Shown here: positions 9,335-16,659 of the stretch, piece after piece | How the letters are laid out: the number at the start of each line of letters is the position of its first letter | Position numbering within the stretch: position 1 is the stretch's first letter | NCBI GenBank assembly: GCA_016194505.1 | Contig: JACQBK010000009.1 | Span: forward strand, 1 to 54,167 | From: Ignavibacteriales bacterium | Lineage (GTDB): Bacteria; Bacteroidota; Ignavibacteria; UBA10030 | Reading direction: 5' to 3' | Length of the DNA stretch: 54,167 nt | Program-made: the position numbers and the translations under genes | Notes under the pieces: generated by a model | Told to the model about the DNA's origin: nothing | What the model saw: only the letters and a program-made list of their open reading frames with translations | The model's database searches: none

Positions 9335-10951
9335 ATGAAAAAAAATACATTTATAACCCCGGTAATATTAATCATTGTGTTCTTATTTTCATCTTGTGTG
9401 AAAGATTTGGAGGTAGAGCCGATTGATCCAAATGTAAATACATTAAACAATGTATTTAAGGATCAGGCAGCATATAAACAAGCGCTGGCAAAGTTATATA
9501 CTAGCTTTGCCATCAGCGGGCAAACCGGTGGCGGCGGTGGACTTCCTGATATTTCAGGTATTGATGAGAACTTTGGCAATTACATTCGCCAATATTGGGG
9601 CTTACAGGAACTTTCTACTGATGAAGCAATTATTGCTTGGGATGATGCCACAATTAAAAACTTTCATTGGCAAACCTGGTCGCCAAATGATGTGTTCATT
9701 ACGGCGATCTACTCAAGAATATTCTATACTGTTACCATCAGCAACGAATTCATTAGAAATGTGAATAGCAAGATTGGTTCGGCTTCTGGCACTTTTCTTA
9801 GTGATTTGAAGAAGTTTAAAGCAGAAGCTCGTTTCTTACGCGCTCTTTCTTATTGGCACGCAATTGATATGTTTGGTAATGTTCCTTTTGTTACCGAAGC
9901 TGATTTACCGGGCGCATTTTTCCCCCAAAGGATTACTCGTGCTGATCTCTTTAACTATATTGAGAAAGAACTCAAAGAAATTGAGACCGATCTTGCTCCT
10001 GCAAGACAAAACGAATACGCAAGAGCGGATAAAGGAGCAGCGTGGTTTTTGCTTGCAAAATTATATTTGAATGCAAAAGTATATATAGGCACGGAAAAAT
10101 ATACCGAAGCGCTCACGTATATTAACCAAGTGATTGCTGCTGGATATACGCTAGACGGCAATTATACGAAATTATTCTCTGCTGACAATAACCAAAGCGG
10201 CGAAATTATTTTTCCAATTGCTTTTGATGGACAAAACACTCAGCAATACGGAGGAATGACTTTCATTCTACACGCTTCAAATGGGGGAGGTATGCCATTA
10301 TCTGGAATAGACGGTGGCTGGGGCGGAATTAGGACTATTAAGGATTTTGTATCCAAATTTAATATAAGCGAAAGTAATTTTGCTTCAACTACTCAATACC
10401 AAAGCAGTGACAAAAGAGGAATGTTCTTCTTTGATAAATCTAGCTGGCAATGGGAAATAACCAATGTCGGTACATTCACTCACGGAATTGGTGTAACCAA
10501 GTTTAAAAACGTTACTTCAGCCGGGGGACCCGCACCAAATGCTCACGCCACTTTTGTAAGTACAGATTTCCCGATGTTCCGTTTGGCTGATGCTTATTTA
10601 ATGTACGCCGAAGCTGTACTGAGAGGCGGTTCAGGTGGTGATATGGCAACTGCTGTTGGTTATGTCAATGCTTTAAGACTACGTGCTTACGGTAACAGCT
10701 CAGGAAATATTAACACTTCTGGTTTAACGTTAAATTTCATATTGGATGAACGCGGTCGCGAGTTGTATTGGGAAGGCCACAGACGAACAGATTTAGTTCG
10801 TTTCGGACAATTTACCAACGGCACTTATGTTTGGGAATGGAAAGGAAATGTTAAAAATGGAATTCAGACAAGTTCTTTCAGGGATTTGTATCCAATCCCA
10901 GTAAACGACCTGAACGCTAATCCACATTTGCAACAAAATATCGGCTATTAA
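9335..10951 (+). CDS. susD: SusD/RagB-family nutrient-binding outer-membrane lipoprotein
   Basis: This surface lipoprotein caps SusC and captures glycan oligosaccharides. A short signal peptide ends in a lipobox (LFSSC, lipidated Cys21). The body shows SusD character: early helical TPR-like segments (FKAEARFLRALSYWHAIDMF), the DKGAAWFLLAKLYLNAKVY helix pair, and the C-terminal FILDERGRELYWEGHRRTDL block with the PIPVNDLNANPHLQQN ending. Its 538 residues are typical. It starts 21 bases after susC and shares its AT-rich composition, so the two are almost certainly co-transcribed. Confidence 0.96.
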   Translation: MKKNTFITPVILIIVFLFSSCVKDLEVEPIDPNVNTLNNVFKDQAAYKQALAKLYTSFAISGQTGGGGGLPDISGIDENFGNYIRQYWGLQELSTDEAIIAWDDATIKNFHWQTWSPNDVFITAIYSRIFYTVTISNEFIRNVNSKIGSASGTFLSDLKKFKAEARFLRALSYWHAIDMFGNVPFVTEADLPGAFFPQRITRADLFNYIEKELKEIETDLAPARQNEYARADKGAAWFLLAKLYLNAKVYIGTEKYTEALTYINQVIAAGYTLDGNYTKLFSADNNQSGEIIFPIAFDGQNTQQYGGMTFILHASNGGGMPLSGIDGGWGGIRTIKDFVSKFNISESNFASTTQYQSSDKRGMFFFDKSSWQWEITNVGTFTHGIGVTKFKNVTSAGGPAPNAHATFVSTDFPMFRLADAYLMYAEAVLRGGSGGDMATAVGYVNALRLRAYGNSSGNINTSGLTLNFILDERGRELYWEGHRRTDLVRFGQFTNGTYVWEWKGNVKNGIQTSSFRDLYPIPVNDLNANPHLQQNIGY

Positions 10952-10985
10952 AAATGAAAAGTATTATAGTCTAAGGAAAACAAAA

Positions 10986-12038
10986 ATGAAAAAAATAAAA
11001 TTAATTGTATTTTTGGCAACGGTAGGACTTGTGTTAGTCTCTTGCCAAAGAAATATAACCGAACCAGTGATTAGTTCAAACCCTGTTAAGCCAACATCGG
11101 CAGATTTATCACTTACAGTGGCATTTACTGTAAATAATGCAGATAGTTTAATAACATTTTCTTGGTCTGCAGCAGATTTTGGCTTTTCTTCTTCTACTTC
11201 TTATGCTGTGCAATTATCACCCAAAAGTGATTTTTCTAGCAATGTAGCTACCCTCTTTACTACTCAGACATTAAAAGGGACAGCAAAAGTAGGTGATATA
11301 AACACCTTAATATTATCCTGGAATTATGCCATTGGGACACCCGTTACCGTTTACTACAGAATCTCCGCATCAGTCACCTCCTCTATAACTGTATATACTG
11401 ATGCCAAATCAAAGAGTTTTACCCCCTACGATGCAGTGATAAACTATCCGATGGCATATGTGCCTGGCGCATATCAGGGTTGGTCTCCAGGGGCCGAAAA
11501 TGGAAGATTGTTTTCCTATGGCTTTAATTCTCAATACAGCGGTATTGTGCGCATTAAAGATGGCACTAATGCTGCGAGTGAATTCAAAATTACTAATGCA
11601 CCAGATTGGAGTCATACAAACTGGGGAGGTACTTTGACAAAATCTGGTAATAATTATTCAGGCACTCTTGACCCATCTGGTGGTAATTTGCAAGTTACTG
11701 CAGGTACTTATGCAATTGTTGTCGATGTATCTGCATTAACGATAACACTAACCAAAACCGATGATTGGGGAGTTATTGGTTCAGCGACCGCTAATGGTTG
11801 GAATTCAAGTACGCCTATGTTTTATAACGGTCAACGCAAAATGTGGGAAATTACAGCTAGCTTTGCTGCAGGTGAATTTAAATTCAGAGCAAACGACGCT
11901 TGGGATCTTAATTATGGCGATAACGGCGCAGATGGTACTCTTGAAGCAGGCGGAGCGAATATAGCTTTATCATCTGCCGGCAACTACACTATTCGGTTTG
12001 ATCCGGTAAAACTGACATATACAGTCAAGAAGAACTAA
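10986..12038 (+). CDS. susE: SusE/SusF-like starch-binding outer-membrane lipoprotein
   Basis: This surface lipoprotein probably holds starch near the SusCD transporter. The signal peptide ends with a lipobox (VLVSC, Cys20). An N-terminal SusE-type Ig domain follows (SADLSLTVAFTVNNADSLI). Two carbohydrate-binding beta-sandwich domains follow, recognised by repeated aromatic patterns (AYVPGAYQGWSPG near 157 and WGVIGSATANGWNSSTPM near 261), each with a TLTKT- or TYTVK-like closing strand. It is the last gene of the locus, 34 bases after susD, and is followed by a strong terminator. Starch specificity rests on the SusE likeness plus the GH13 gene upstream. Glycogen or maltodextrin are possible alternatives. 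Confidence 0.85.
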   Translation: MKKIKLIVFLATVGLVLVSCQRNITEPVISSNPVKPTSADLSLTVAFTVNNADSLITFSWSAADFGFSSSTSYAVQLSPKSDFSSNVATLFTTQTLKGTAKVGDINTLILSWNYAIGTPVTVYYRISASVTSSITVYTDAKSKSFTPYDAVINYPMAYVPGAYQGWSPGAENGRLFSYGFNSQYSGIVRIKDGTNAASEFKITNAPDWSHTNWGGTLTKSGNNYSGTLDPSGGNLQVTAGTYAIVVDVSALTITLTKTDDWGVIGSATANGWNSSTPMFYNGQRKMWEITASFAAGEFKFRANDAWDLNYGDNGADGTLEAGGANIALSSAGNYTIRFDPVKLTYTVKKN

Positions 12039-12058
12039 ATGATTTCTTAATCAAGGAA

Positions 12059-12088
12059 GGCTGCCTCAAAAGGGCAGCCTTTTTTTTT
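12059..12088 (+). terminator. Rho-independent terminator of the sus-like locus
   Basis: A 7-bp GC-rich stem (GGCTGCC / GGCAGCC) with a 7-nt loop is followed directly by nine T residues, 21 bases past the susE stop. It is a textbook intrinsic terminator. Confidence 0.9.
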
Positions 12089-12119
12089 GCGCCGTGCAGC
12101 ATCAACAGCTTGCAGGTTA

Positions 12120-12198
12120 GAGTCCTGCCCTGCCCGAACGCTAAGCGTTCGGGCAGGCTTGCCCGCCATAAAGCACGGCGGGTAAAAGCTACGGGTGC
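12120..12198 (-). pseudogene. 5' fragment of a tRNA-Arg gene fused to palindromic repeats
   Basis: Read on the minus strand from 12198, the sequence begins GCACCCGTAGCT, identical to the 5' end of the intact tRNA-Arg at 12339. It then runs into a small CCCGCC...GGCGGG palindrome and a second hairpin (GCCCGAACGC / GCGTTCGGGC). No anticodon arm or 3' half follows. About 38 bases at this end are nearly identical to the matching part of the interrupted tRNA at 12381-12543, so one is probably a copy of the other. A T-arm-like plus-strand motif (GCAGGTTAGAGTCCTGC) lies at 12113-12129, but I cannot build a tRNA around it. Confidence 0.65.
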
Positions 12199-12265
12199 AA
12201 GAAAAGTGAAGATGGATCAGTTAAAGTGCCAGCCGCGATCTTTGTTTTTATTTCTACTTCTTTTG

Positions 12266-12339
12266 TACACCCGGAGGGAGTCGAACCCCCAACCCTCAGC
12301 TCCGAAGGCTGATGCTCTATCCAGTTGAGCTACGGGTGC
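12266..12339 (-). tRNA. tRNA-Arg (anticodon TCG)
   Basis: A full cloverleaf reads on the minus strand. The acceptor stem is GCACCCG with CGGGTGT (one G-U pair). The D-arm is GCTC...GAGC, the anticodon stem TCAGC/GCTGA carries loop CTTCGGA (anticodon TCG, codon CGA), and the T-arm has loop TTCGACT. CCA is not encoded. It is the most downstream intact gene of the minus-strand tRNA cluster. Confidence 0.93.
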
Positions 12340-12380
12340 AGATAGCTTTGTAAGTATTAGGTACGGCTGGTATCAGTTTG

Positions 12381-12543
12381 TGCGCCTGAAGGGAGTCGAA
12401 CCCCCAACCCTCAGCTCCGTAGGCTGATGCTCCCCGCCCGCATGACCGCTTGCGGTCGGGCGGGCCTGCCCGAACAAATGCTTGCATTTGGGCGGGTATC
12501 CAATTGCCCGCTATAAAGCACGGCGGGTAAAAGCTACGGGTGC
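12381..12543 (-). pseudogene. tRNA-Arg (ACG) gene interrupted twice in the D-arm by palindromic inserts
   Basis: The minus strand reads as a tRNA-Arg spread over 163 bases instead of about 74. After GCACCCGTAGCT comes a 26-base insert containing CCCGCC...GCGGG, then an intact D-loop core (AATTGGATA), then a 65-base insert made of hairpins. An intact anticodon arm follows (loop CTACGGA, anticodon ACG) with a T-arm. The inserts separate the two D-stem halves exactly. The acceptor strands also mismatch (GCACCCG against CAGGCGC, two clashes), and the T-stem has two G-U pairs. It is probably dead, or a hybrid of two tRNA-Arg copies. A normal tRNA-Arg(ACG) lies at 12853. Confidence 0.8.
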
Positions 12544-12553
12544 AGTGAATCAT

Positions 12554-12811
12554 TTAGACTTTTGCAACATTCTCAAGCCATCTTCTCCCGGCTGCGGTTT
12601 TGAAGTACTTCTCGCGCAGTCGCGCTTCACTGAGAGTCTTATGTTGTTCTTGATATTTCAAAACAAATGGAGCGCGAGACTTTGTCGATCTGACCTTTCT
12701 TAAGTTATGCTGAGAGAGCCTTGTTTGGATGTTTTTAGTCAGACCGATATAACGTTTACCATCCACCACGCTTTGAAGTACATATACAGTGAACAGGTTC
12801 TCCTTTTGCAT
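12554..12811 (-). CDS. Small GIY-YIG-family nuclease inside the tRNA cluster
   Basis: This 85-residue single-domain endonuclease is of the GIY-YIG superfamily. The fold motifs are visible: FTVYVLQS as the GIY strand, KRYIG as the YIG strand, the conserved arginine in TRLSQHN, and the metal-binding glutamate in EARLREKYFKT. No second DNA-binding domain is present. It resembles the short UvrC-like GIY-YIG proteins often found singly in Bacteroidota genomes, whose function is unclear. It sits between an interrupted tRNA-Arg and an intact one, in the same direction as the tRNAs. That position suggests a mobile or tRNA-associated passenger, but the sequence does not prove mobility. Confidence 0.85.
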   Translation of the reverse strand: MQKENLFTVYVLQSVVDGKRYIGLTKNIQTRLSQHNLRKVRSTKSRAPFVLKYQEQHKTLSEARLREKYFKTAAGRRWLENVAKV

Positions 12812-12852
12812 TAAGTGATAGTTTTTTTGTGCCCCTAAGAAGCCTTTGCTTG

Positions 12853-12926
12853 TGCGCCCGGAGGGAGTCGAACCCCCAACCTACAGCTCCGTAGGCTGCC
12901 GCTCTATCCAATTGAGCTACGGGCGC
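12853..12926 (-). tRNA. tRNA-Arg (anticodon ACG)
   Basis: The cloverleaf is complete on the minus strand: acceptor GCGCCCG/CGGGCGC fully paired, D-arm GCTC...GAGC, anticodon loop CTACGGA (ACG, reads CGU and, after A34-to-I editing by TadA, CGC/CGA), and T-loop TTCGACT. CCA is not encoded. It is the intact counterpart of the interrupted copy at 12381-12543. Confidence 0.95.
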
Positions 12927-12968
12927 AAAAAAATTTTTACTTGTAATTTAACAATCCGCAATTTCACG

Positions 12969-13080
12969 TAGCCCTAATGGGAATCCTTGTTCCTGCCTGC
13001 GGCAGGCGCCTCTGGAGGAGAACAAATATTTATTTTACCGGGCTTGTTCCCGCCTCGCTCCGCTCGGCGGGATGCTCAAA
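12969..13080 (-). pseudogene. 3' remnant of a tRNA-Glu followed by palindromic spacer
   Basis: On the minus strand, GGATTCCCATTAGGGCTAC at 12968-12986 matches the T-arm/acceptor 3' end of the intact tRNA-Glu at 13124 with one change. The rest of the tRNA is missing. In its place lie short palindromes (GCCTGCGGCAGGC at 12995-13007 and a CCCGCC...GGCGGG unit near 13050-13072). It appears to be another tRNA copy broken by the same repeat family. Confidence 0.55.
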
Positions 13081-13123
13081 ATCGTAACCACTCACAAACA
13101 ACGTTCATGGACGATTTTGGCAG

Positions 13124-13196
13124 TAGCCCTAACGGGAATCGAACCCGTATTTCAGCCTTGAGAGGGCTACGTCCTAAACCGTTAGACGATAGGGCC
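13124..13196 (-). tRNA. tRNA-Glu (anticodon CTC)
   Basis: The minus strand gives acceptor GGCCCTA/TAGGGCT (one G-U), D-arm GTCT...GGAC, anticodon stem TAGCC/GGCTG with loop CTCTCAA (anticodon CTC, codon GAG), and T-arm ACGGG/CCCGT with loop TTCGATT. The discriminator is A and CCA is not encoded. It is intact. Confidence 0.92.
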
Positions 13197-13230
13197 AAAT
13201 ATTTACTATGTTCTAAGTCGTAAGATTATT

Positions 13231-13304
13231 GGCGAACCTTACGAACCCGTAATTTCCCGCTCGCACTTCGAGCGGGACGTCCTAAACCGTTAGACGATAG
13301 GGCC
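13231..13304 (-). pseudogene. Broken tRNA-Glu with the anticodon arm replaced by a hairpin
   Basis: The minus strand starts exactly like the intact tRNA-Glu (GGCCCTATCGTCTAACGG through TTAGGACGT). Where the anticodon stem-loop should be, an 8-bp palindrome (CCCGCTCG / CGAGCGGG) spans 13256-13276. A recognisable T-arm start (TACGGGTTCG) follows, but the 3' T-stem and acceptor strand are lost. With no anticodon and no acceptor closure it cannot be a functional tRNA. Confidence 0.8.
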
Positions 13305-13370
13305 AAGGAAAACCTTGCGAATTTTCAATTGACAATTTCGAATTGAAAAAGATTCAATTCCGCAATTTTG

Positions 13371-13446
13371 TGGCTGCCCCGTCAGGGGTCGAACCTGAAC
13401 TCTTCTGATCCAGAGTCAGACGTGTTGCCAGTTACACCACGGGGCA
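13371..13446 (-). tRNA. tRNA-Gln (anticodon CTG)
   Basis: On the minus strand: acceptor TGCCCCG/CGGGGCA, D-arm, anticodon stem TCTGA/TCAGA with loop CTCTGGA (anticodon CTG, codon CAG), and T-arm TCAGG/CCTGA with loop TTCGACC. Unlike its neighbours it encodes the 3' CCA. It is the first gene of the cluster in the direction of transcription. Confidence 0.93.
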
Positions 13447-13864
13447 ATGGTTACAAGTATAATGTAGAAAAAAAAGGCAAACTTTACAATGAGAATTATA
13501 AGGTTAAAGCTTTTCATACATCAGAGATTGTATTTTTTTATGCCGCTTTTGTCCAACAGCTTGCGTGTAGTTTCATTCATAACGAACGAAATCCCCTGCA
13601 ATCACAACACCCGCCCCTCATCCCTTATCTTGACTTTAGCCTCATTTTTTGGTATTATTTTATGATTTTTGTGTAAAAATTATTGTTTTTTGCAGAAAGC
13701 GTTAGCGAAAGACCAAATCTTGGTTCAATTAATTGCGGCAACATATCCTGCCTCTTCCTCAACACTTTGAAGGCTGCTTGTTCTCACTCATATCATAAGG
13801 AAGCAATGAATCGAGCGCTTGAACCGGAATCGGTTGTTTTTGACGTTTTGCCTCGAACGCAGAT
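13447..13864. other. Spacer between the tRNA cluster and psd
   Basis: This AT-rich divergent spacer of 418 bases should hold promoters for the tRNA cluster (minus) and the psd operon (plus). A 61-codon frame at 13683-13868 has no recognisable features and runs into psd, so I do not call it. Apart from the promoter at 13630-13658 I see nothing definite. Confidence 0.5.
13630..13658 (+). promoter_or_regulatory. Candidate housekeeping promoter for the psd operon
   Basis: TTGACT and TATTAT are separated by exactly 17 bases, a close match to the -35/-10 consensus. Transcription would begin near 13665, leaving a 200-base leader before psd. Placement upstream of a six-gene co-directional run supports it, but the long leader is a reservation. 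Confidence 0.45.
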
Positions 13865-14515
13865 ATGATTACACGATATGGTTATGATGTTTTTTTTACA
13901 ATTGCCGCCGTTTGTTTGATAGCGATTGTCATAGCGTTTTTTTTTATTGAGCCAAAGGTTTTTAAATTTAGCGTTATTACTGTTTCACTTGTTCTGTTAG
14001 GGTTTACGCTCAATTTTTTTCGTGATCCGAACCGTTCCACGCCAGGGGGGGGCAATTTGGTTATTTCTCCTGCCGATGGCAAGGTAATTGTGGTAAAAAA
14101 AATGCAGGAAGGGGAATATTTCCATTCGGAGGTCACTCAGATTAGTATTTTTATGTCTCCTCTGAATGTTCATGTAAATCGGAATCCTATCTCCGGCACA
14201 GTGCAGTATTTGCGCTATGTACAAGGGGAATATTTCGCCGCATTCGAGGACAAGGCATCGGAAAAAAACGAGCAGATGATTATCGGTATTGAAGGCGAAC
14301 AGGGAAAAGTGCTGTTTAAGCAGATTGCCGGATTTGTCGCTCGCAGAATTGTTTGTACATTGCATGTCGGCGATACCGTTAGAACGGGTGAGCGGTTTGG
14401 CATGATAAAATTTGGTTCTCGTGTAGATGTTTTTATTCCGACCGATGCGGCAATTCGGGTAAATGTGGGAGATGTTGCTGTTGGAGGAGAAACGGTGCTG
14501 GCGGAGTTTCATTAA
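13865..14515 (+). CDS. psd: Phosphatidylserine decarboxylase (short form)
   Basis: This enzyme decarboxylates phosphatidylserine to phosphatidylethanolamine at the inner membrane. It is of the short, archaeal-like class (216 residues). Two hydrophobic N-terminal segments (about 8-27 and 38-55) anchor it. The catalytic body contains SPADGKV and NVHVNR motifs, and a C-terminal FGSRVDVFIP site. Self-cleavage before Ser185 would create the pyruvoyl cofactor, and the GS pair is intact. It lies 21 bases upstream of pssA, which makes its substrate, so the two form a classic phospholipid operon. Confidence 0.95.
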   Translation: MITRYGYDVFFTIAAVCLIAIVIAFFFIEPKVFKFSVITVSLVLLGFTLNFFRDPNRSTPGGGNLVISPADGKVIVVKKMQEGEYFHSEVTQISIFMSPLNVHVNRNPISGTVQYLRYVQGEYFAAFEDKASEKNEQMIIGIEGEQGKVLFKQIAGFVARRIVCTLHVGDTVRTGERFGMIKFGSRVDVFIPTDAAIRVNVGDVAVGGETVLAEFH

Positions 14516-14536
14516 CTCTCATGGAGCATTAAGCCT

Positions 14537-15301
14537 ATGAAAATTACTCGTGCCGTTGTCCCAAGTTTGTTCACTGTTCTTAACATGTTCTGCGGCTTTC
14601 TCGCTATTCTGAATGCGAGCAAGGGCCAGATCGAAATGGGGGCGTGGTTCATTATTCTGGCAGGTGTATTCGATTCGCTCGATGGCGTCATGGCGAGAAT
14701 TACCCGTTCATCGAGCCAATTTGGCGTTGAATTTGATTCTTTGGCTGATGTCGTGTCGTTTGGCGCGGCGCCGTCATTTTTGGCATTTCAAGCGCATCTT
14801 CATACATTGGAAAATTTCGGTGTCATTGTCAGTGCAATGCCGCTGATATTTGGCGCGATTCGGCTGGCGCGGTTCAATGTGCAGCTTGTCGGTTTTGAAA
14901 AAGATTATTTCAGAGGATTGCCGATTCCATCGGCGGCGATCACGATATGCGCATTCCTTCTTCAGTATAACACGGAGCGTCTGGGCCTTTCCGGTTGGGC
15001 GGCTAACGGACTTGTCGTTCTCGTGATCGGCGTTTCGCTCTTAATGGTCAGTAAAGTTCGTTACGATACGTTGCCGAAGTTCACCCGACGGGGAATTCGA
15101 GCGCATCCGTGGAGGGCGATTTCGTTTGCGGTTGCCGCGGCAATCGTGCTGATTTCCAAAGGCACGTATCTCTTTGCCGTTATGGTTACGTTTATCGTGT
15201 TTGGTATTCTTCGCTCCGTCTATGATTGGATGCGGCATGTACTGAACCATGTCGGGAAAGAAACGGAAGAAGAAGGTGAAATTTCAAGTATTGATGTGTA
15301 A
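14537..15301 (+). CDS. pssA: CDP-diacylglycerol–serine O-phosphatidyltransferase
   Basis: This integral membrane CDP-alcohol phosphatidyltransferase joins CDP-diacylglycerol and serine to give phosphatidylserine, the substrate of the upstream psd product. The family motif DG-x2-AR-x8-G-x3-D-x3-D is present as DGVMARITRSSSQFGVEFD followed by SLAD (about residues 51-73). Several hydrophobic segments follow. The 254-residue length is normal. It is separated from psd and purS by about 20 bases on each side. Confidence 0.95.
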   Translation: MKITRAVVPSLFTVLNMFCGFLAILNASKGQIEMGAWFIILAGVFDSLDGVMARITRSSSQFGVEFDSLADVVSFGAAPSFLAFQAHLHTLENFGVIVSAMPLIFGAIRLARFNVQLVGFEKDYFRGLPIPSAAITICAFLLQYNTERLGLSGWAANGLVVLVIGVSLLMVSKVRYDTLPKFTRRGIRAHPWRAISFAVAAAIVLISKGTYLFAVMVTFIVFGILRSVYDWMRHVLNHVGKETEEEGEISSIDV

Positions 15302-15321
15302 ACTATAAAACGGAGAACTCG

Positions 15322-15576
15322 TTGTTTCACTCGAAAATCATCATAACCTTGCGTAAATCCATTCTCGACCCACAGGGGAAAGCCGTTGAGCATGGCACGC
15401 ATTCCTTGGGCTACAATGCGGTCAAGAACGTTCGCATCGGAAAATTTGTTGAATTAAACGTAGAGACGGAAAGCAAAGAAGAAGCGGAGCGAATCACAAA
15501 AGAAGTCTCCGAAAAGCTCCTTGCCAATCCCATTATGGAAGATTGTTCGTTTACTGTCGAAAAAGCATCCCGTTAA
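15322..15576 (+). CDS. purS: Phosphoribosylformylglycinamidine synthase, PurS subunit
   Basis: This is the small structural subunit that bridges PurQ and PurL in the three-part FGAM synthase of purine synthesis. Its 84 residues match the family, with the opening ITLRKSILDPQGKAVEHG and the strand KNVRIGKFVELNV. The start is TTG at 15322, supported by CGGAG about 7 bases upstream; no ATG alternative fits. purQ starts 17 bases after it. PurL is not in the window. Confidence 0.93.
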   Translation: MFHSKIIITLRKSILDPQGKAVEHGTHSLGYNAVKNVRIGKFVELNVETESKEEAERITKEVSEKLLANPIMEDCSFTVEKASR

Positions 15577-15593
15577 ATTTGTAACGCACGCTC

Positions 15594-16238
15594 ATGTCTA
15601 AAGTGAAATTCGGTATCGTTGTGTTTCCCGGCTCCAATCGTGAAAGCGATGCTCGCCACATGGCTGAGGATATCCTTGGTCAGCAAGCGCGCATGATCTG
15701 GCACAAGGACTCCTCGTTGGGAGATGTTGATGTCGTAATTTTGCCAGGCGGATTTTCTTACGGCGATTATTTGAGATGCGGCGCCATCGCCAAATTTTCA
15801 ATATTGACTGAAGCGGGGTTACTGCCGGGCGTGTTATTACGGAATAGCTCTTTGAAATTCGTCTGCAAGTTCATTCACTTGCGCGTTGAAAATGCCGAAA
15901 CGCGATTTACATCAAAGTACGCGAAGGGTGATGTTCTGGAAATTCCCGTTGCCCATGGCGATGGCAACTACTTTACGGATGCCGATACGTTGAAGCGTTT
16001 GGATGATAACAACCAAGTTGTGTTTCGATACTGCGAGCCTTCGGGAGAATTGACAGCATCCTCCAACCCAAATGGCTCCATCTCAAATATTGCCGGCATT
16101 ATCAATGAGCGGGGCAATGTGTTCGGACTAATGCCTCACCCGGAGGATGCAGTTGATCCTGTGTTGGGTCACACAGACGGCAGAAAATTATTTGACTCGA
16201 TTGTAGAAAACGTTATTCATCAATTACAACCTGCATAA
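15594..16238 (+). CDS. purQ: PurQ-like glutamine amidotransferase lacking the nucleophile segment
   Basis: This is the glutaminase subunit of FGAM synthase, which normally releases ammonia from glutamine for PurL. The N-terminal PGSN, the ILPGGFSYGDYLRCGAIAKF block and the C-terminal MPHPE pair (catalytic His and Glu) are all present. The normal sequence between IAxF and ILxEAGLLPG is missing: about 24 residues, including the nucleophile elbow G(V/I)CNGFQ with the catalytic cysteine. The join lies at residues 69/70 (DNA 15800/15801) and stays in frame. The 214-residue length fits such a loss against my memory of a 227-residue B. subtilis PurQ. As written it should lack glutaminase activity. 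Real deletion and assembly error are both possible. Confidence 0.85.
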   Translation: MSKVKFGIVVFPGSNRESDARHMAEDILGQQARMIWHKDSSLGDVDVVILPGGFSYGDYLRCGAIAKFSILTEAGLLPGVLLRNSSLKFVCKFIHLRVENAETRFTSKYAKGDVLEIPVAHGDGNYFTDADTLKRLDDNNQVVFRYCEPSGELTASSNPNGSISNIAGIINERGNVFGLMPHPEDAVDPVLGHTDGRKLFDSIVENVIHQLQPA

Positions 16239-16284
16239 TTTGTTTGACCGAAGAGGTTTTTCGGGGAAAGGATAGTAGGGAACT

Positions 16285-16482
16285 ATGGGCAATCTTGGAG
16301 CTCCTGAAATAATACTTGTTCTTGTTGTCATTTTGATATTCTTTGGCGCAAAGAAAATTCCTGAGTTAGCACAGGGATTAGGCAAAGGCTTGCGGGAGTT
16401 CCGCAAGGCGGCGCGTGACATTCAAGAAGATGTCGAAAAAGAAGTAAAACAAATAGACGACAACAAAGAGCAGAAGAAGTAA
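16285..16482 (+). CDS. tatA: Sec-independent translocase subunit TatA/E
   Basis: This is a small pore-forming subunit of the twin-arginine translocase for folded proteins. One N-terminal membrane helix ([15 protein letters not shown]) is followed by the [23 protein letters not shown] hinge and amphipathic helix diagnostic of TatA, then a charged tail. At 65 residues it is typical. It lies 46 bases after purQ. tatC is not in this window. Confidence 0.93.
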   Translation: MGNLGAPEIILVLVVILIFFGAKKIPELAQGLGKGLREFRKAARDIQEDVEKEVKQIDDNKEQKK

Positions 16483-16659
16483 TTTTTTTTTGTTCTCATT
16501 ACTTTTTGATGGAAGGCGGCGGTGAAACAATCGACTTCCAATAGTAATGTTCTCGCAACCGCAACGTATCCTTATTACGGTAAGGTCTCATTCCACCTCT
16601 TTACATCTTTCAGTGTTTCAAAGATTCTAACGTGGATATTAAGGTAATGCCGCAGCCGG

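Noticed and set aside
9850-9872. TGGCAC within susD as a sigma-54 site
   Set aside because: It lies inside coding DNA and the following TTGA is not at five bases.
12091-12135. Plus-strand tRNA suggested by GCAGGTTAGAGTCCTGC
   Set aside because: Only the T-arm can be drawn. No acceptor, D-arm or anticodon arm fits around it.
13683-13868. 61-codon plus-strand frame before psd
   Set aside because: No family likeness, it overlaps the psd start, and its composition is like the spacer.
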